A stretch of DNA of 35,229 bases from Gammaproteobacteria bacterium (GTDB lineage: Bacteria; Pseudomonadota; Gammaproteobacteria; S012-40), in the NCBI GenBank assembly GCA_029884425.1, contig JAOUHV010000032.1, forward strand, positions 1-35,229, written 5' to 3'. A program made the translations under genes and the position numbers. Positions 1 to 9,147 of this stretch are shown here, one piece after another (positions within the stretch are counted from its first letter, which is position 1; each line of letters starts with the position of its first letter). The notes below the pieces were generated by a model. That model saw only the letters and a list, made by a program, of their open reading frames with translations, searched no databases and was not told the DNA's origin.

Positions 1-2
1 GG

Positions 3-1607
3 GGTGCAGACTGGTCGTTGTTCAACATCAATTCACCCGAAAATGACCGGATTAACGGCTGGGCTAATTACCGTTACCTGGATGCGGCCAATAACGTGAT
101 TTACGAAGGTGAAATCAATCGTGACGGTAGCGGTGCGATGGATTGGCGCAAGATGCTGCCCAACAACGTCGAGCTGGGTAAAACCTACTCGTTCAGCATG
201 CATCATGAGTGGATGGATTGGGATAGTGCCACCCAAACTCAGGTTCCTGCGACATCGGATGTGACAGTGACTGTCATGATTAATCGTGCGAACAACACCG
301 ATGGCACACCGGCGGTTATGAAGGATTTGCTGGGCAAAAAAATTCCTGTCATGAAGGTTAATGTGTCTCAATCTGAGACACGCAAAGTGGGTACGCAAAC
401 CCAGACAGACGGTGGCAAGACTGCGTTCTACATCGTGCAGCGCTATGGTGTAGAAGGTGCGGCCCATGTTTGTGCCGCTGCACCGGCCAACAACGACGAA
501 ACCAGCTGTCCTACCCAGGATTGGGAAACTGCCTTGGCGGATGTACGTTTCGGTATCATTTCACCTGACAAGGATATGCCGGTTGCTAACTTGCCAGCAG
601 AATGGGCTGGTACGGTGTGTAATCCTCTTGCGGATGCCACTATCCTTGCCAACACGGTATGTATGACTACGCCTACGGATTTGGTTGCAGGTACTGGCGG
701 CGCGACACCAATGCCAAGTTATGATGTGTTTGGTGCACCCGTCGCTATTGACACTGTAAACCATACGTTTACCGCCAATATGATCTCTACTGGCCTAGGC
801 GTGAAAACTGTGCGTGACTCCTGGTTGGGTGCGATGGCCAAGTACATCAACGAGATCGATCGTCGCCAAGACAACAACAGTAATCGCGGTTGGTTCTACA
901 TCAACTTTGATGCTAACGGTAAGGGTGTTGAGCCTGCTAGCTGGGATCCTGTGACCAACAAGTCATACTCATTGCTGGCTGCGACAGCGTTTGTTATCGA
1001 TACCGAGATGGATGGTGTGGCAACTGGCGGTGTTCCAACCAACTACGCCGCGTTCTCTGCGCCTAGCCTGGATGCGACTTCCACCTTCCATTACGCCATC
1101 CCTGGTGATGGTGTGGGCGGCTTCAAACCCCACTATATGACGGCAGAAGCGAAGTACTACGATCCAACCGCAAGCTGTAGCGATGGTAATGGCAACACCT
1201 GGACTGGATGTGATGTTCCCTTCACTTCCGGTGGCGTTTCCGGTAACTACGTTGAACTGCTGGACCCAATTGCTGATGGAAACAGAAAGCACCTGGCATT
1301 CAGCTTCAACCTGCCAGTGGTTAATACCACTAACTACAAGCAAGTGTGGATTAACTGGGAAGAAAGTGCTCCTGGGTCAGGTATCTGGCAGCCATACTGC
1401 GCCAGCAACGTAAGCATCTGGTTCAGCATGGCAGAGAAGGTAGGTGCTCAGGTTGACTATAATCCGGCTAGCACCGAAACTGACGACGTCCACGTTACAC
1501 AGAATCCTGTGGGTTGGTACATGGTGAGAAATGCAACACCTATTACCTATGCTCCAGGTGATCCAATGCCTGATGTGGCAACAGCTTGTGCTGCACCAGC
1601 AATTTAA
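3..1607 (+). CDS. Hypothetical, probably exported, cysteine-containing protein (5' end outside window)
   Basis: The reading frame is open from the first bases of the window, so the true start lies upstream and about 534 C-terminal residues are visible. A TTG at position 18 is in frame but has no convincing ribosome binding site, so I treat the gene as partial. I do not recognise the family. The visible part is rich in Asn, Asp, Thr, Gly and aromatic residues, has no membrane segment, and contains eight cysteines, mostly in pairs spaced as in disulfide-bonded loops. This fits an extracytoplasmic protein of beta-rich domains. No CxxCH haem motif is seen, so it is not the C-terminus of a multihaem cytochrome in the visible part. 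It is followed within 30 bases by a strong terminator, so it ends its transcription unit. Confidence 0.6.
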   Translation, partial: GADWSLFNINSPENDRINGWANYRYLDAANNVIYEGEINRDGSGAMDWRKMLPNNVELGKTYSFSMHHEWMDWDSATQTQVPATSDVTVTVMINRANNTDGTPAVMKDLLGKKIPVMKVNVSQSETRKVGTQTQTDGGKTAFYIVQRYGVEGAAHVCAAAPANNDETSCPTQDWETALADVRFGIISPDKDMPVANLPAEWAGTVCNPLADATILANTVCMTTPTDLVAGTGGATPMPSYDVFGAPVAIDTVNHTFTANMISTGLGVKTVRDSWLGAMAKYINEIDRRQDNNSNRGWFYINFDANGKGVEPASWDPVTNKSYSLLAATAFVIDTEMDGVATGGVPTNYAAFSAPSLDATSTFHYAIPGDGVGGFKPHYMTAEAKYYDPTASCSDGNGNTWTGCDVPFTSGGVSGNYVELLDPIADGNRKHLAFSFNLPVVNTTNYKQVWINWEESAPGSGIWQPYCASNVSIWFSMAEKVGAQVDYNPASTETDDVHVTQNPVGWYMVRNATPITYAPGDPMPDVATACAAPAI

Positions 1608-1632
1608 TTTCAATCCCTAGAGGTTGAAATGG

Positions 1633-1661
1633 AAACGGGACCTTCGGGTCCCGTTTTTTTA
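1633..1661 (+). terminator. Rho-independent terminator, probably bidirectional
   Basis: A perfect 10-bp stem (AAACGGGACC pairing with GGTCCCGTTT) closes on a TTCG tetraloop and runs into seven T residues. It sits 26 bases after the stop of the left-edge gene. The A residues on its 5' side give a short U tract on the other strand, so it can also serve the convergent ABC exporter unit ending at 1669. Confidence 0.92.
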
Positions 1662-1668
1662 TGTCTGG

Positions 1669-2004
1669 CTATCGGGTTTTTAGTTCGCCCAGCAGTTTTT
1701 CAGGCTTGGTATCCACATCATTGGCGCGATACTTGGCCAGTTCTGGAAATTCCGCGGCGGCCTTTTTGATTTTGCTGCCCATAAAGCAGAAGGACGCCTT
1801 GTTCAGCTTAAACAGCATGATCAAAAAAATCACCGAGGTGATCGCCTCGATGTAAAAAAAGATCGGCGGGAATTTGTCGACCAGCATGGCGAAGGTGAAA
1901 AAGTAGATCAGGAAGATGATCCCAATGGTGACGCCGATACTGACTTTTATCGACGTCTGTTTTTCCTGCAGTTGTTGAAGTTTTGCTATGGCTTGTTCGC
2001 TCAT
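1669..2004 (-). CDS. Small two-helix membrane protein, third gene of yadGH-like unit
   Basis: A 111-residue protein of no family I recognise. It has an N-terminal amphipathic, Gln/Lys-rich helix (residues 1-20), a hydrophobic segment at about 22-42, a second at about 48-66, and a charged C-terminal tail of about 45 residues rich in Lys, Glu and Ala. It begins 12 bases after the permease gene on the same strand, so it is very probably cotranscribed with the ABC-2 exporter and may be an accessory or unrelated inner membrane protein. The start at 2004 is the only reasonable ATG before the first hydrophobic segment. Function unknown. Confidence 0.75.
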   Translation of the reverse strand: MSEQAIAKLQQLQEKQTSIKVSIGVTIGIIFLIYFFTFAMLVDKFPPIFFYIEAITSVIFLIMLFKLNKASFCFMGSKIKKAAAEFPELAKYRANDVDTKPEKLLGELKTR

Positions 2005-2016
2005 CTAATTTTCCTG

Positions 2017-2786
2017 TTATTTGCGGATGCCAATACCGTTGTTGAGCAGGTACATCGCCCAGCTGAACAACAGCGCGTTAAAACCGATGATAATGCCAAA
2101 CGCAGTGCCGATGGCAATATCGGCGGTGCCGAGGATGCCGTAGCGGAACGCATTGACCATGTACAAAATCGGATTGGCCTGCGATACCGCCTGCCAGAAC
2201 TCCGGTAGCATTTTGATGGAATAAAATACACCGCCCAGATACGTCAGTGGCGTCAGCACAAAGGTCGGCACGATGGAGATGTCGTCAAAGCTGTTGGCGT
2301 AAACCGCGTTGATGAAACCACCCAGCGAGAACAGCGACGCAGTCAGCAAAATCACCAGCGTGGTGATAAACCAGTTGTCGATGGCCAGATCAGTAAAAAA
2401 CAGCGAAATGCCGGTGACGATAAAACCAACGCACAGGCCGCGCGCGACCCCGCCGGCGACGTGCCCCAGCAGAATGATGTAATTGGGCGTGGGCGAGATC
2501 AGCATTTCTTCAATATTGTGTTGGAACTTGGCGCTGTAAAACGATGACACCACGTTGGCGTAGGAGTTGGTGATCACCGCCATCAGGATCAGTCCCGGTA
2601 CGATGAAATCCATGTAGGCAAAGCCGTCCATGTCCCCGATTTGCGAGCCGATCAAGCTGCCGAAAATGACGAAGTACAACGCGGTGGTGATCGCCGGCGG
2701 TAGCAGCGTCTGAATCCAGATGCGGGTAAAGCGCAAAATTTCTTTGACCAGAATGGTTTGAAACGCGATGTAGATTTCTTTGGCGT

Positions 2787-2790
<4 letters not shown>
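2017..2790 (-). CDS. yadH: ABC-2 type transporter permease, YadH family
   Basis: A 257-residue integral membrane protein with six predicted hydrophobic segments and the ABC-2 fold. The N-terminal half (FTRIWIQTLLPPAITTALYF, then GSLIGSQIGDMDGF and the FIVPGLILMAVITN segment) closely follows E. coli YadH, and the length matches that family at about 256. It would form the membrane channel of a homodimeric exporter with the ATPase encoded upstream; the exported substrate is not established for this family. Its ATG overlaps the stop of the ATPase gene by four bases (ATGA), typical of translational coupling. The sequence looks intact. Confidence 0.9.
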
Positions 2791-3707
<917 letters not shown>

Positions 3708-3783
3708 GGGCTAGCTGCTGACAAATGTGGGCGGGCTATTTTAGCCGATTGCAGCGCTGCCGTCAGTGTTTGCGATGCGGATG

Positions 3784-3806
3784 GCCGCCCCGACACACGG
3801 GGCGGC
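3784..3806 (-). other. GC-rich perfect hairpin downstream of comF
   Basis: A 9-bp perfect inverted repeat (GCCGCCCCG, five-base loop, CGGGGCGGC) lies 12 bases beyond the comF stop in the 110-base gap before yadG. It has no T tract on either strand, so it is not a canonical intrinsic terminator. It could stabilise the comF mRNA end or act with Rho. Confidence 0.5.
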
Positions 3807-3817
3807 GAAGCTTTGGG

Positions 3818-4495
3818 CTAGACGATGGCCCGTGCGATCAGCCAGACGTCGATTTGTTCGACGCCATTTTTGCGCAGCAGTTTGCTGATTTCGTGGACGG
3901 TGTTGCCGGTGGTCATGATGTCGTCCACCAGCGCAACGTGTTTGGCGTCAAATGGTTGACGAAGATCGAAGGCGTCCTTCAGGTTATTTTGACGCTCCAG
4001 CGCGTCCAGCCGGGTTTGCTGCGGGGTGTCACGGACGCGGCGCAAACTGTGAAAATCCAGCGGGACCCCCAAGGTCTTGGCGACGGGTTGGGCAATGGCC
4101 AGGGCCTGATTGAAGCCGCGCTGGCGCAGTCGGGTGGGGTGCAGCGGTACGGGCAGAATGCATTCGGGCAATGGGTGTTCGGCGACTTTGTCTGCCAGCA
4201 TGGCAGCAAATTGCGGCAACAGGTGTAGCTGGTCGCCAAATTTGACGCCCTTGATCAGGTGATCCACGGGCGGCGCGTAGACAAACAGCGCCAGGGTGCG
4301 ATCGAACAGCGGCGGGCTTTGCTGGCACTGGCCGCAGGTCAATGAATCGTCACTCAGCGGCATCGCGCACGCCTGACAGGCGTGGCCCAGCAGTGGCAGG
4401 TCCTGCCAGCAGGGGGCGCACACCCCGGCGGAAAACGGAGTGGAGCTTTGGCATAGCTGACAAGGGGTGCTGGCAATTGATTTCTTTTTGAGCAT
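3818..4495 (-). CDS. comF: ComF/GntX family phosphoribosyltransferase-like protein
   Basis: A 225-residue protein with an N-terminal zinc-ribbon-like part holding four CxxC pairs (residues 12/15, 26/29, 40/43, 54/57) and a C-terminal type I phosphoribosyltransferase domain with the PRPP-binding loop VALVDDIMTTGNT. ComF helps DNA uptake during natural transformation in competent bacteria, and the related GntX of E. coli is linked to use of DNA as nutrient; the role here is inferred. The ATG at 4495 is preferred over an in-frame upstream start at 4558 because an AGGA ribosome binding site precedes it, the cysteine motif starts right after it, and the longer form would run through the bioB promoter. 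It is divergent from bioB, a common gammaproteobacterial arrangement. Confidence 0.88.
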   Translation of the reverse strand: MLKKKSIASTPCQLCQSSTPFSAGVCAPCWQDLPLLGHACQACAMPLSDDSLTCGQCQQSPPLFDRTLALFVYAPPVDHLIKGVKFGDQLHLLPQFAAMLADKVAEHPLPECILPVPLHPTRLRQRGFNQALAIAQPVAKTLGVPLDFHSLRRVRDTPQQTRLDALERQNNLKDAFDLRQPFDAKHVALVDDIMTTGNTVHEISKLLRKNGVEQIDVWLIARAIV

Positions 4496-4528
4496 TGGTA
4501 AACCATCCTGCGCGGTTAAAGTTGACAG
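4496..4528 (+). promoter_or_regulatory. Candidate BirA (BioO-like) operator of the biotin operon
   Basis: TGGTAAACC at 4496-4504 matches 8 of 9 positions of the BirA left half-site TTGTAAACC. After exactly 15 bases, AGTTGACAG at 4520-4528 matches 6 of 9 positions of the right half-site GGTTTACAA. The right half covers the -35 hexamer of the bioB promoter, where a repressor would block polymerase. The left half is good and the right half weak, so this is a candidate only. Confidence 0.45.
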
Positions 4529-4549
4529 AAAAAACGCTTGCTCTAAACT
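4522..4549 (+). promoter_or_regulatory. Sigma70-type promoter of the bio operon
   Basis: A perfect -35 hexamer TTGACA (4522-4527) is followed after 16 bases by TAAACT (4544-4549; 4 of 6 to consensus). Initiation near 4556 would give a leader of about 37 bases with AGGAG at 4581-4585 ahead of the bioB ATG. Confidence 0.65.
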
Positions 4550-4592
4550 CTGGGCCATCCATGCTAGTTATAGACCACACAGGAGTTTTTGC

Positions 4593-5636
4593 ATGTTGGA
4601 CAACACCGTTTACGAGCGCATTAACGAAATCACTCTGCGCATCCTCAATGGCGGCGAGATGAGCGTCGAGGAAGGCAATTGGATGATCAACCTGCACGAC
4701 GACTACGTGCCGGCGTTGATGGCCGGCGCCGATCGTCTGCGCAAAACCTACCGTGGCCACGAGATTGAAGTCTGCGCCATCTCCAATGTTCGCTCCGGCA
4801 ACTGTTCCGAGGACTGCTCGTTCTGCTCGCAGAGCGGCCACCACAAGGAAACTGCGGCACCGGTTTACAACTACATTCCCAAGGAAAAACTGGTCGAGCA
4901 GGCCAGACAGGCGCGTGAGTGGGGAGCCAGCGATATCGGCATCGTCTCCAAGGGCTGGGGCGTGCGCAACGACAAAGAAGCCGCACAGCTCAAGGAATAC
5001 CTTTCCGTGCTGAAAGACGAAACCGACATTGGCCGCTGCGGCAGCCTGGGCGTGTTGACGCCAGACACGGCGAAAATGCTCAAAGAAGCCGGACTGGAAA
5101 ACTACCACCACAATCTGGAGGCGGCGGAGAGCTTCTTCCACAACGTGTGCACCACGCACACCTATCAGGAAAACATCGACACCATCATCGCTGCGCGCGA
5201 TGCCGGTTTGCGCGTGTGCGCTGGCGGCATTCTGGGCATGGGTGAAACCCCCGAGCAGCGCATCGAGCTGGCCCAGACCCTGCGCAGCGTCGGCGTCGAA
5301 TCCGTACCGCTGAACTTCCTGAATCCTGCCAAGGGCACGCCCATGCAGGATCAGGAGCCGATGAAGCCCTACGAAATCTTGCGTGCGATTTCTACCTTCC
5401 GCTTCATGCTGCCCAAGGCGGAAATCCGCATTGCCGGCGGTCGCGGTTTTCTGGGTGACATGCAGGCGATGATTTTCATGGCCGGTGCATCCGGCGTGAT
5501 GATTGGCGACTACCTGACCACCAAGGGCCGCAGCGTGCAGAACGACATCGATATGATGAACGCCCTGGACCTCAACGCCCGTGGCGACACCCAACAGCGT
5601 CGCGCGGCAGCACAGCCTATCACCTTTCATCGCTAA
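4593..5636 (+). CDS. bioB: Biotin synthase, variant auxiliary-cluster ligands
   Basis: A 347-residue radical SAM enzyme that inserts sulfur into dethiobiotin, the last step of biotin synthesis. The radical SAM cluster cysteines are C71, C75 and C78. Against E. coli BioB (from memory), Cys128 and Cys188 correspond to C149 and C209, and Arg260 to R279. Cys97, however, aligns with G116 (context SDIGIVSKG), and additional cysteines occur at C61 (E. coli Ser43) and C186 (E. coli Ile165). The sequence overall is closer in style to BioBs of anaerobes and Firmicutes than to enteric ones. The start at 4593 has AGGAG eight bases upstream; a longer in-frame start at 4467 would include the promoter and is rejected. 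First gene of bioBFHCD. Identity as a BioB family member is firm; cluster type is inferred. Confidence 0.95.
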   Translation: MLDNTVYERINEITLRILNGGEMSVEEGNWMINLHDDYVPALMAGADRLRKTYRGHEIEVCAISNVRSGNCSEDCSFCSQSGHHKETAAPVYNYIPKEKLVEQARQAREWGASDIGIVSKGWGVRNDKEAAQLKEYLSVLKDETDIGRCGSLGVLTPDTAKMLKEAGLENYHHNLEAAESFFHNVCTTHTYQENIDTIIAARDAGLRVCAGGILGMGETPEQRIELAQTLRSVGVESVPLNFLNPAKGTPMQDQEPMKPYEILRAISTFRFMLPKAEIRIAGGRGFLGDMQAMIFMAGASGVMIGDYLTTKGRSVQNDIDMMNALDLNARGDTQQRRAAAQPITFHR

Positions 5637-6787
5637 TGCCCTTTGACCATCTGGCGGCGCGCCTGAAGCAGCGCCGCCAGCAGCACCTCTACCGCCAGCG
5701 CCGTACCACCCAAGGCCCCCAGGGGGCCGAGCTGGTGGTGGATGGTCGCGCCCTGCTGAATTTCTGCAGCAACGATTATCTGGGCCTGGCCAACCATCCC
5801 GAGGTGGTGGCTGCCTTCAAGCGTGGCGCCGACGACTACGGCGTCGGCAGCGGTGCCGCGCATCTGATCTGCGGCCACTCGACGGCGCATCATGCGCTGG
5901 AGGACGAGCTGGCCGAGTTTACCGGCCGTCAGCGGGCGCTGCTGTTTTCCACCGGCTTCATGGCTAACCTGGGCATCGTTACCGCGCTGCTGGACAAAAA
6001 CGACGCGGTGTTCGAGGACCGGCTCAACCACGCCTCACTGCTGGACGCCGGTTTGGCCAGTGGTGCGCGCTTCAAGCGCTATGCCCACGGTGATGTGGCG
6101 GCGCTGGAAAAGCATCTGACGGACTCAGATGCGGAAAATAAGTTAGTACTGACTGACGGTGTGTTCAGCATGGACGGTGACGTTGCGCCGCTGGCAAAAC
6201 TGGCCACGTGCTGCGCCCACCAGAATGCCTGGCTGATGGTGGATGACGCCCACGGTTTTGGTGTGCTCGGCCCGCAGGGGCGCGGTAGCGTCGCGGCGGC
6301 TGGGCTGGATGCGCAGCAGGTGCCGGTCTACATGGCCACCCTGGGCAAGGGCGCGGGCGTGTTCGGCGCGTTTGTCGCCGGCAGTGAAACCCTGATTGAA
6401 TACCTGATCAACGAGGCCCGCAGCTACGTCTACACCACCGCTATGCCACCGGCCCTGGCCGCAGCGCTGCGCGCCAGTCTGCGCCTGATCCACAGCGAGC
6501 AGTGGCGGCGTGACAAGGTCATGGCCCTAGCGGCACGGTTCCGTGCGGGGGCCGGGCAGTTGGGATTTCAACTGTTGCCCTCGGACAGTCCCATCCAGGC
6601 GCTGATTCTGGGTGACGAGGCGCGCGCCATCGCCGCCAGCGAAAAATTACTGGCGCAAGGCATTCTGGTCAGCGCCATTCGCCCGCCGACGGTGCCCAAG
6701 GGCACGGCGCGGCTACGCATCACCTTCAGTGCCGAACATAGTGAACAGCAGGTGGATCAGTTGTTGTCTGCCTTGGAGAAGATTTAG
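5636..6787 (+). CDS. bioF: 8-amino-7-oxononanoate synthase
   Basis: A 383-residue PLP enzyme that condenses pimeloyl-ACP (or -CoA) with alanine, releasing CO2, to give 8-amino-7-oxononanoate (KAPA). The PLP lysine is K238 in TLGKGAGVFG, and the conserved DDAHGFG (H206) is present. Length and spacing match E. coli BioF. The ATG overlaps the bioB stop by one base (TAATG), so the two are translationally coupled. The enzyme supplies KAPA for BioA, whose gene is not in this window. Confidence 0.95.
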   Translation: MPFDHLAARLKQRRQQHLYRQRRTTQGPQGAELVVDGRALLNFCSNDYLGLANHPEVVAAFKRGADDYGVGSGAAHLICGHSTAHHALEDELAEFTGRQRALLFSTGFMANLGIVTALLDKNDAVFEDRLNHASLLDAGLASGARFKRYAHGDVAALEKHLTDSDAENKLVLTDGVFSMDGDVAPLAKLATCCAHQNAWLMVDDAHGFGVLGPQGRGSVAAAGLDAQQVPVYMATLGKGAGVFGAFVAGSETLIEYLINEARSYVYTTAMPPALAAALRASLRLIHSEQWRRDKVMALAARFRAGAGQLGFQLLPSDSPIQALILGDEARAIAASEKLLAQGILVSAIRPPTVPKGTARLRITFSAEHSEQQVDQLLSALEKI

Positions 6788-6788
6788 A

Positions 6789-7574
6789 GTGAGCAGTAAC
6801 TTATACATCAAGACGCTGGGCCGTGGTCCCGATCTGGTGCTGCTGCATGGCTGGAGCTTCAGTCATGTGGTCTGGCAGGACGTGGCCGAGGCGCTTGCGG
6901 ATTTCTACACGGTGCATCTGGTGGATCTGCCCGGTCACGGTCGCAGCGATTTGCCCGCAGGGGATTACACCCTGGACTCGGTCACTGCCATGCTGGCGCA
7001 GCATCTGCCGCAGATGGCAATCTACATGGGATGGTCGCTGGGCGGGCAGATTGCGCTGAATCTGGCGCTGCAACAGTCCTCCATGGTGCAGAAACTGATA
7101 CTGGTCACCGCCAATGCCCAGTTTGTCAAAAGTGACAACTGGCCGTTCGGCATGGCCCCAGAAGTGCTGGCGGGGTTTGGCGAAAGTTTGGAGCAGGACT
7201 GTCGCGCCACGCTGCAGCGTTTTCTGGCGCTGCAGGCGCGTGACAGCGAAAACGCTCGCGAGACCATCAAAGTCCTGCGCGAGCGCATGGCGGATGAACC
7301 CTTGCCGAGGATCGAGGCGCTACGGGGAGGGCTGGACATTTTGCGTGATACGTCCCTGCCGGCGCGCCTGTCGCAGATCCGCTGCCCGGTGCGTCTGGTG
7401 TCCAGCCTGCGCGATGCGCTGGTGCCTGCCGAGGCGATGCAGCTGATGTGGGAAGTGTTGCCCGATGCTTCGTTGTTCCAGTTTGAATATGCCGGTCACG
7501 CCCCGTTTCTTTCTCATCCCCAGGAATTCCTGCAGGTGATCGAACCGTTTTTGGGGATAGTGCATGAAGGATAA
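6789..7574 (+). CDS. bioH: Pimeloyl-ACP methyl ester carboxylesterase
   Basis: A 261-residue alpha/beta hydrolase that removes the methyl ester from pimeloyl-ACP methyl ester, ending the BioC-BioH pimelate route. The oxyanion motif LLHGW (residues 18-22), the nucleophile S83 in GWSLGG, and the histidine in AGHAPFLSHP are clear, matching E. coli BioH, whose nucleophile is Ser82. I choose the GTG at 6789, one base after the bioF stop, because the BioH-like sequence begins there; the longer reading from 6612 only repeats bioF in another frame. It overlaps bioC by 11 bases. Position between bioF and bioC supports the assignment over other esterases. Confidence 0.92.
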   Translation: MSSNLYIKTLGRGPDLVLLHGWSFSHVVWQDVAEALADFYTVHLVDLPGHGRSDLPAGDYTLDSVTAMLAQHLPQMAIYMGWSLGGQIALNLALQQSSMVQKLILVTANAQFVKSDNWPFGMAPEVLAGFGESLEQDCRATLQRFLALQARDSENARETIKVLRERMADEPLPRIEALRGGLDILRDTSLPARLSQIRCPVRLVSSLRDALVPAEAMQLMWEVLPDASLFQFEYAGHAPFLSHPQEFLQVIEPFLGIVHEG

Positions 7575-8448
7575 ACCGCAGGAATACCAGATCGATCAAG
7601 CCTGGATTCGCAACAGCTTTGACAAGGCGGCCGGCAGTTACGACAGCGCGGCGGTGCTGCAGCGCGAAGTGGTCAATCGCCTGATCGAGCGGCTGGAGTG
7701 GATCAAGATCGAGCCGCAGGTGATTCTCGATGTGGGTGTGGGCACCGGCTATTGCGCGCGTCAGTTGCGGCAAAAATACAAAAAGGCCACGGTGATTGGT
7801 CTGGATCTGGCGCCGTCCATGATTCGCCAGGCGCGCAGTCAGGTTCCGTGGATGGACAAGTTGCGCGGCAAGCAGCGTTTCGTTTGCGCCGATGCCCATC
7901 ATATTCCGCTGGCCGACAACAGCGTCGACATGGTGTTCTCCAGTCTGGCGATTCAGTGGTGCAATGACCTGGATCAGGTGTTCGCCGAGTTTCGCCGCGT
8001 GCTCAAACCCGGCGGTCTGGTGATGTTCGCCACTTTGGGGCCGGATACCTTGCGCGAACTGCGTTTGGCTTGGCGGGCCGTGGACGACTACGCCCACGTC
8101 AGCGCGTTTCTGGACATGCACGACATTGGCGATGCGCTGGTGCGTCGTCGTCTGGCCGATCCGGTGATGGACGTGGAAACCATCACCCTGACCTATGATT
8201 CCGTGCGTGAGCTGGTGCGCGATCTCAAAACCCTGGGCTCGCGTAACGCAGCCTCAGGACGTCAGCACTCACTCACGGGGAAACAGCATTTCCTGGCCAT
8301 GGAGCAAGCCTACGAGCAATTCCGCCGCGATGGCATGTTGCCGGCCAGCTACGAGGTCGTCTATGGTCACGCCTGGGTGCCGTTGAAAAAAGGGCCAGAG
8401 ATTGCGAGCCGCGCTGTAGATTTTCCGATTCCGATACGACACATTTAA
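7564..8448 (+). CDS. bioC: Malonyl-ACP O-methyltransferase
   Basis: A 294-residue class I SAM methyltransferase that methylates malonyl-ACP, so that the disguised primer can be elongated by fatty acid synthase to pimeloyl-ACP methyl ester. The N-terminal part (RNSFDKAAGSYD) is characteristic of BioC. The SAM loop ILDVGVGTG lies at about 54-62, and a motif like LVMFATLGPDTLREL further on is typical of the family. It is longer than E. coli BioC (about 251), mainly through the C-terminal half. The start lies inside the bioH end, giving an 11-base overlap. Confidence 0.93.
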   Translation: MKDKPQEYQIDQAWIRNSFDKAAGSYDSAAVLQREVVNRLIERLEWIKIEPQVILDVGVGTGYCARQLRQKYKKATVIGLDLAPSMIRQARSQVPWMDKLRGKQRFVCADAHHIPLADNSVDMVFSSLAIQWCNDLDQVFAEFRRVLKPGGLVMFATLGPDTLRELRLAWRAVDDYAHVSAFLDMHDIGDALVRRRLADPVMDVETITLTYDSVRELVRDLKTLGSRNAASGRQHSLTGKQHFLAMEQAYEQFRRDGMLPASYEVVYGHAWVPLKKGPEIASRAVDFPIPIRHI

Positions 8449-8472
8449 ACCTTCACACGAGAGAGGCAGGGC

Positions 8473-9147
8473 ATGAAAGGCTATTTCATCACCGGAACAG
8501 ACACGGATGTGGGCAAAACCGTAGTGACTGCCGGCTTGGTCGAGGCATTCAACAAACGGGGTACGCCGACGGTGGGGCTCAAGCCGGTGGCGACCGGCAG
8601 TGAAGGCAACAAAAAAGGCATGTCGCCAGACACTGAGTTTTTGATGAAAAACGCCAAGGTGGAGCTGCCCAAGGAGGAAGTGACGATTTACAGCTTTGCT
8701 CCGCCGGTGTCGCCCCACATTGCCGCAGTTCATGCCGATGCGCGCATCGAAATGGAAAAGCTGGTTACTTCGATCAAGAAAACCGCCAAGAAAGTGGACA
8801 TGGTGATTGTCGAGGGGGTTGGCGGCTGGCTGGTGCCGCTGAACGAATCCGAGACGGTGGCCGACCTGGCCGTTGCGCTGCAATTGCCGGTGATCGTGGT
8901 GGTTTCTATCAAGCTGGGTTGCATCAATCACGCGGCGTTGACCATGGATGCCATCCGGGGGCGTGGCCTGAAAATCGCCGGCTGGGTTGCCAACCTGCGC
9001 CATGTGGATACGCCCAATGTTCCTGATGTCATCAACACCCTGGTACAAAACGCTGCCGATGCCCCCATGTTGGGCATTATCCCGCCCATGCGTTCGGTGA
9101 CGCCGGTTGCGGCGGCACGTCACATCAATCTTGATTTGCTCGTTTAG
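8473..9147 (+). CDS. bioD: Dethiobiotin synthetase
   Basis: A 224-residue ATP-dependent carboxylase that closes the ureido ring of 7,8-diaminononanoate to give dethiobiotin, the BioB substrate. The P-loop GTDTDVGKT is at residues 8-16, LKPVATGSE follows, and the VEGVGGWLVPL and KLGCINHA motifs are intact. It begins 24 bases after bioC with a GAGAGG-type ribosome binding site and is the last bio gene. No clear terminator follows. The sequence looks gammaproteobacterial, in contrast to bioB. Confidence 0.95.
   Translation: MKGYFITGTDTDVGKTVVTAGLVEAFNKRGTPTVGLKPVATGSEGNKKGMSPDTEFLMKNAKVELPKEEVTIYSFAPPVSPHIAAVHADARIEMEKLVTSIKKTAKKVDMVIVEGVGGWLVPLNESETVADLAVALQLPVIVVVSIKLGCINHAALTMDAIRGRGLKIAGWVANLRHVDTPNVPDVINTLVQNAADAPMLGIIPPMRSVTPVAAARHINLDLLV

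Noticed and set aside
3784-3806. GC hairpin as an intrinsic terminator for comF
   Set aside because: The stem is perfect but no T tract follows on either strand, so I list it only as a hairpin.
4503-4517. AACC-N9-GGTT inverted repeat as a BirA site
   Set aside because: The nine-base spacing does not fit BirA; the 15-base arrangement using AGTTGACAG is the better reading.
4467-4592. Longer N-terminus for BioB
   Set aside because: The extra 42 residues would be encoded by the promoter and operator region and overlap the comF start; a good ribosome binding site precedes 4593.
4350-5630. A 426-codon open frame antisense to bioB
   Set aside because: It is the complement of a strongly biased coding sequence and has no recognisable domain or ribosome binding site.
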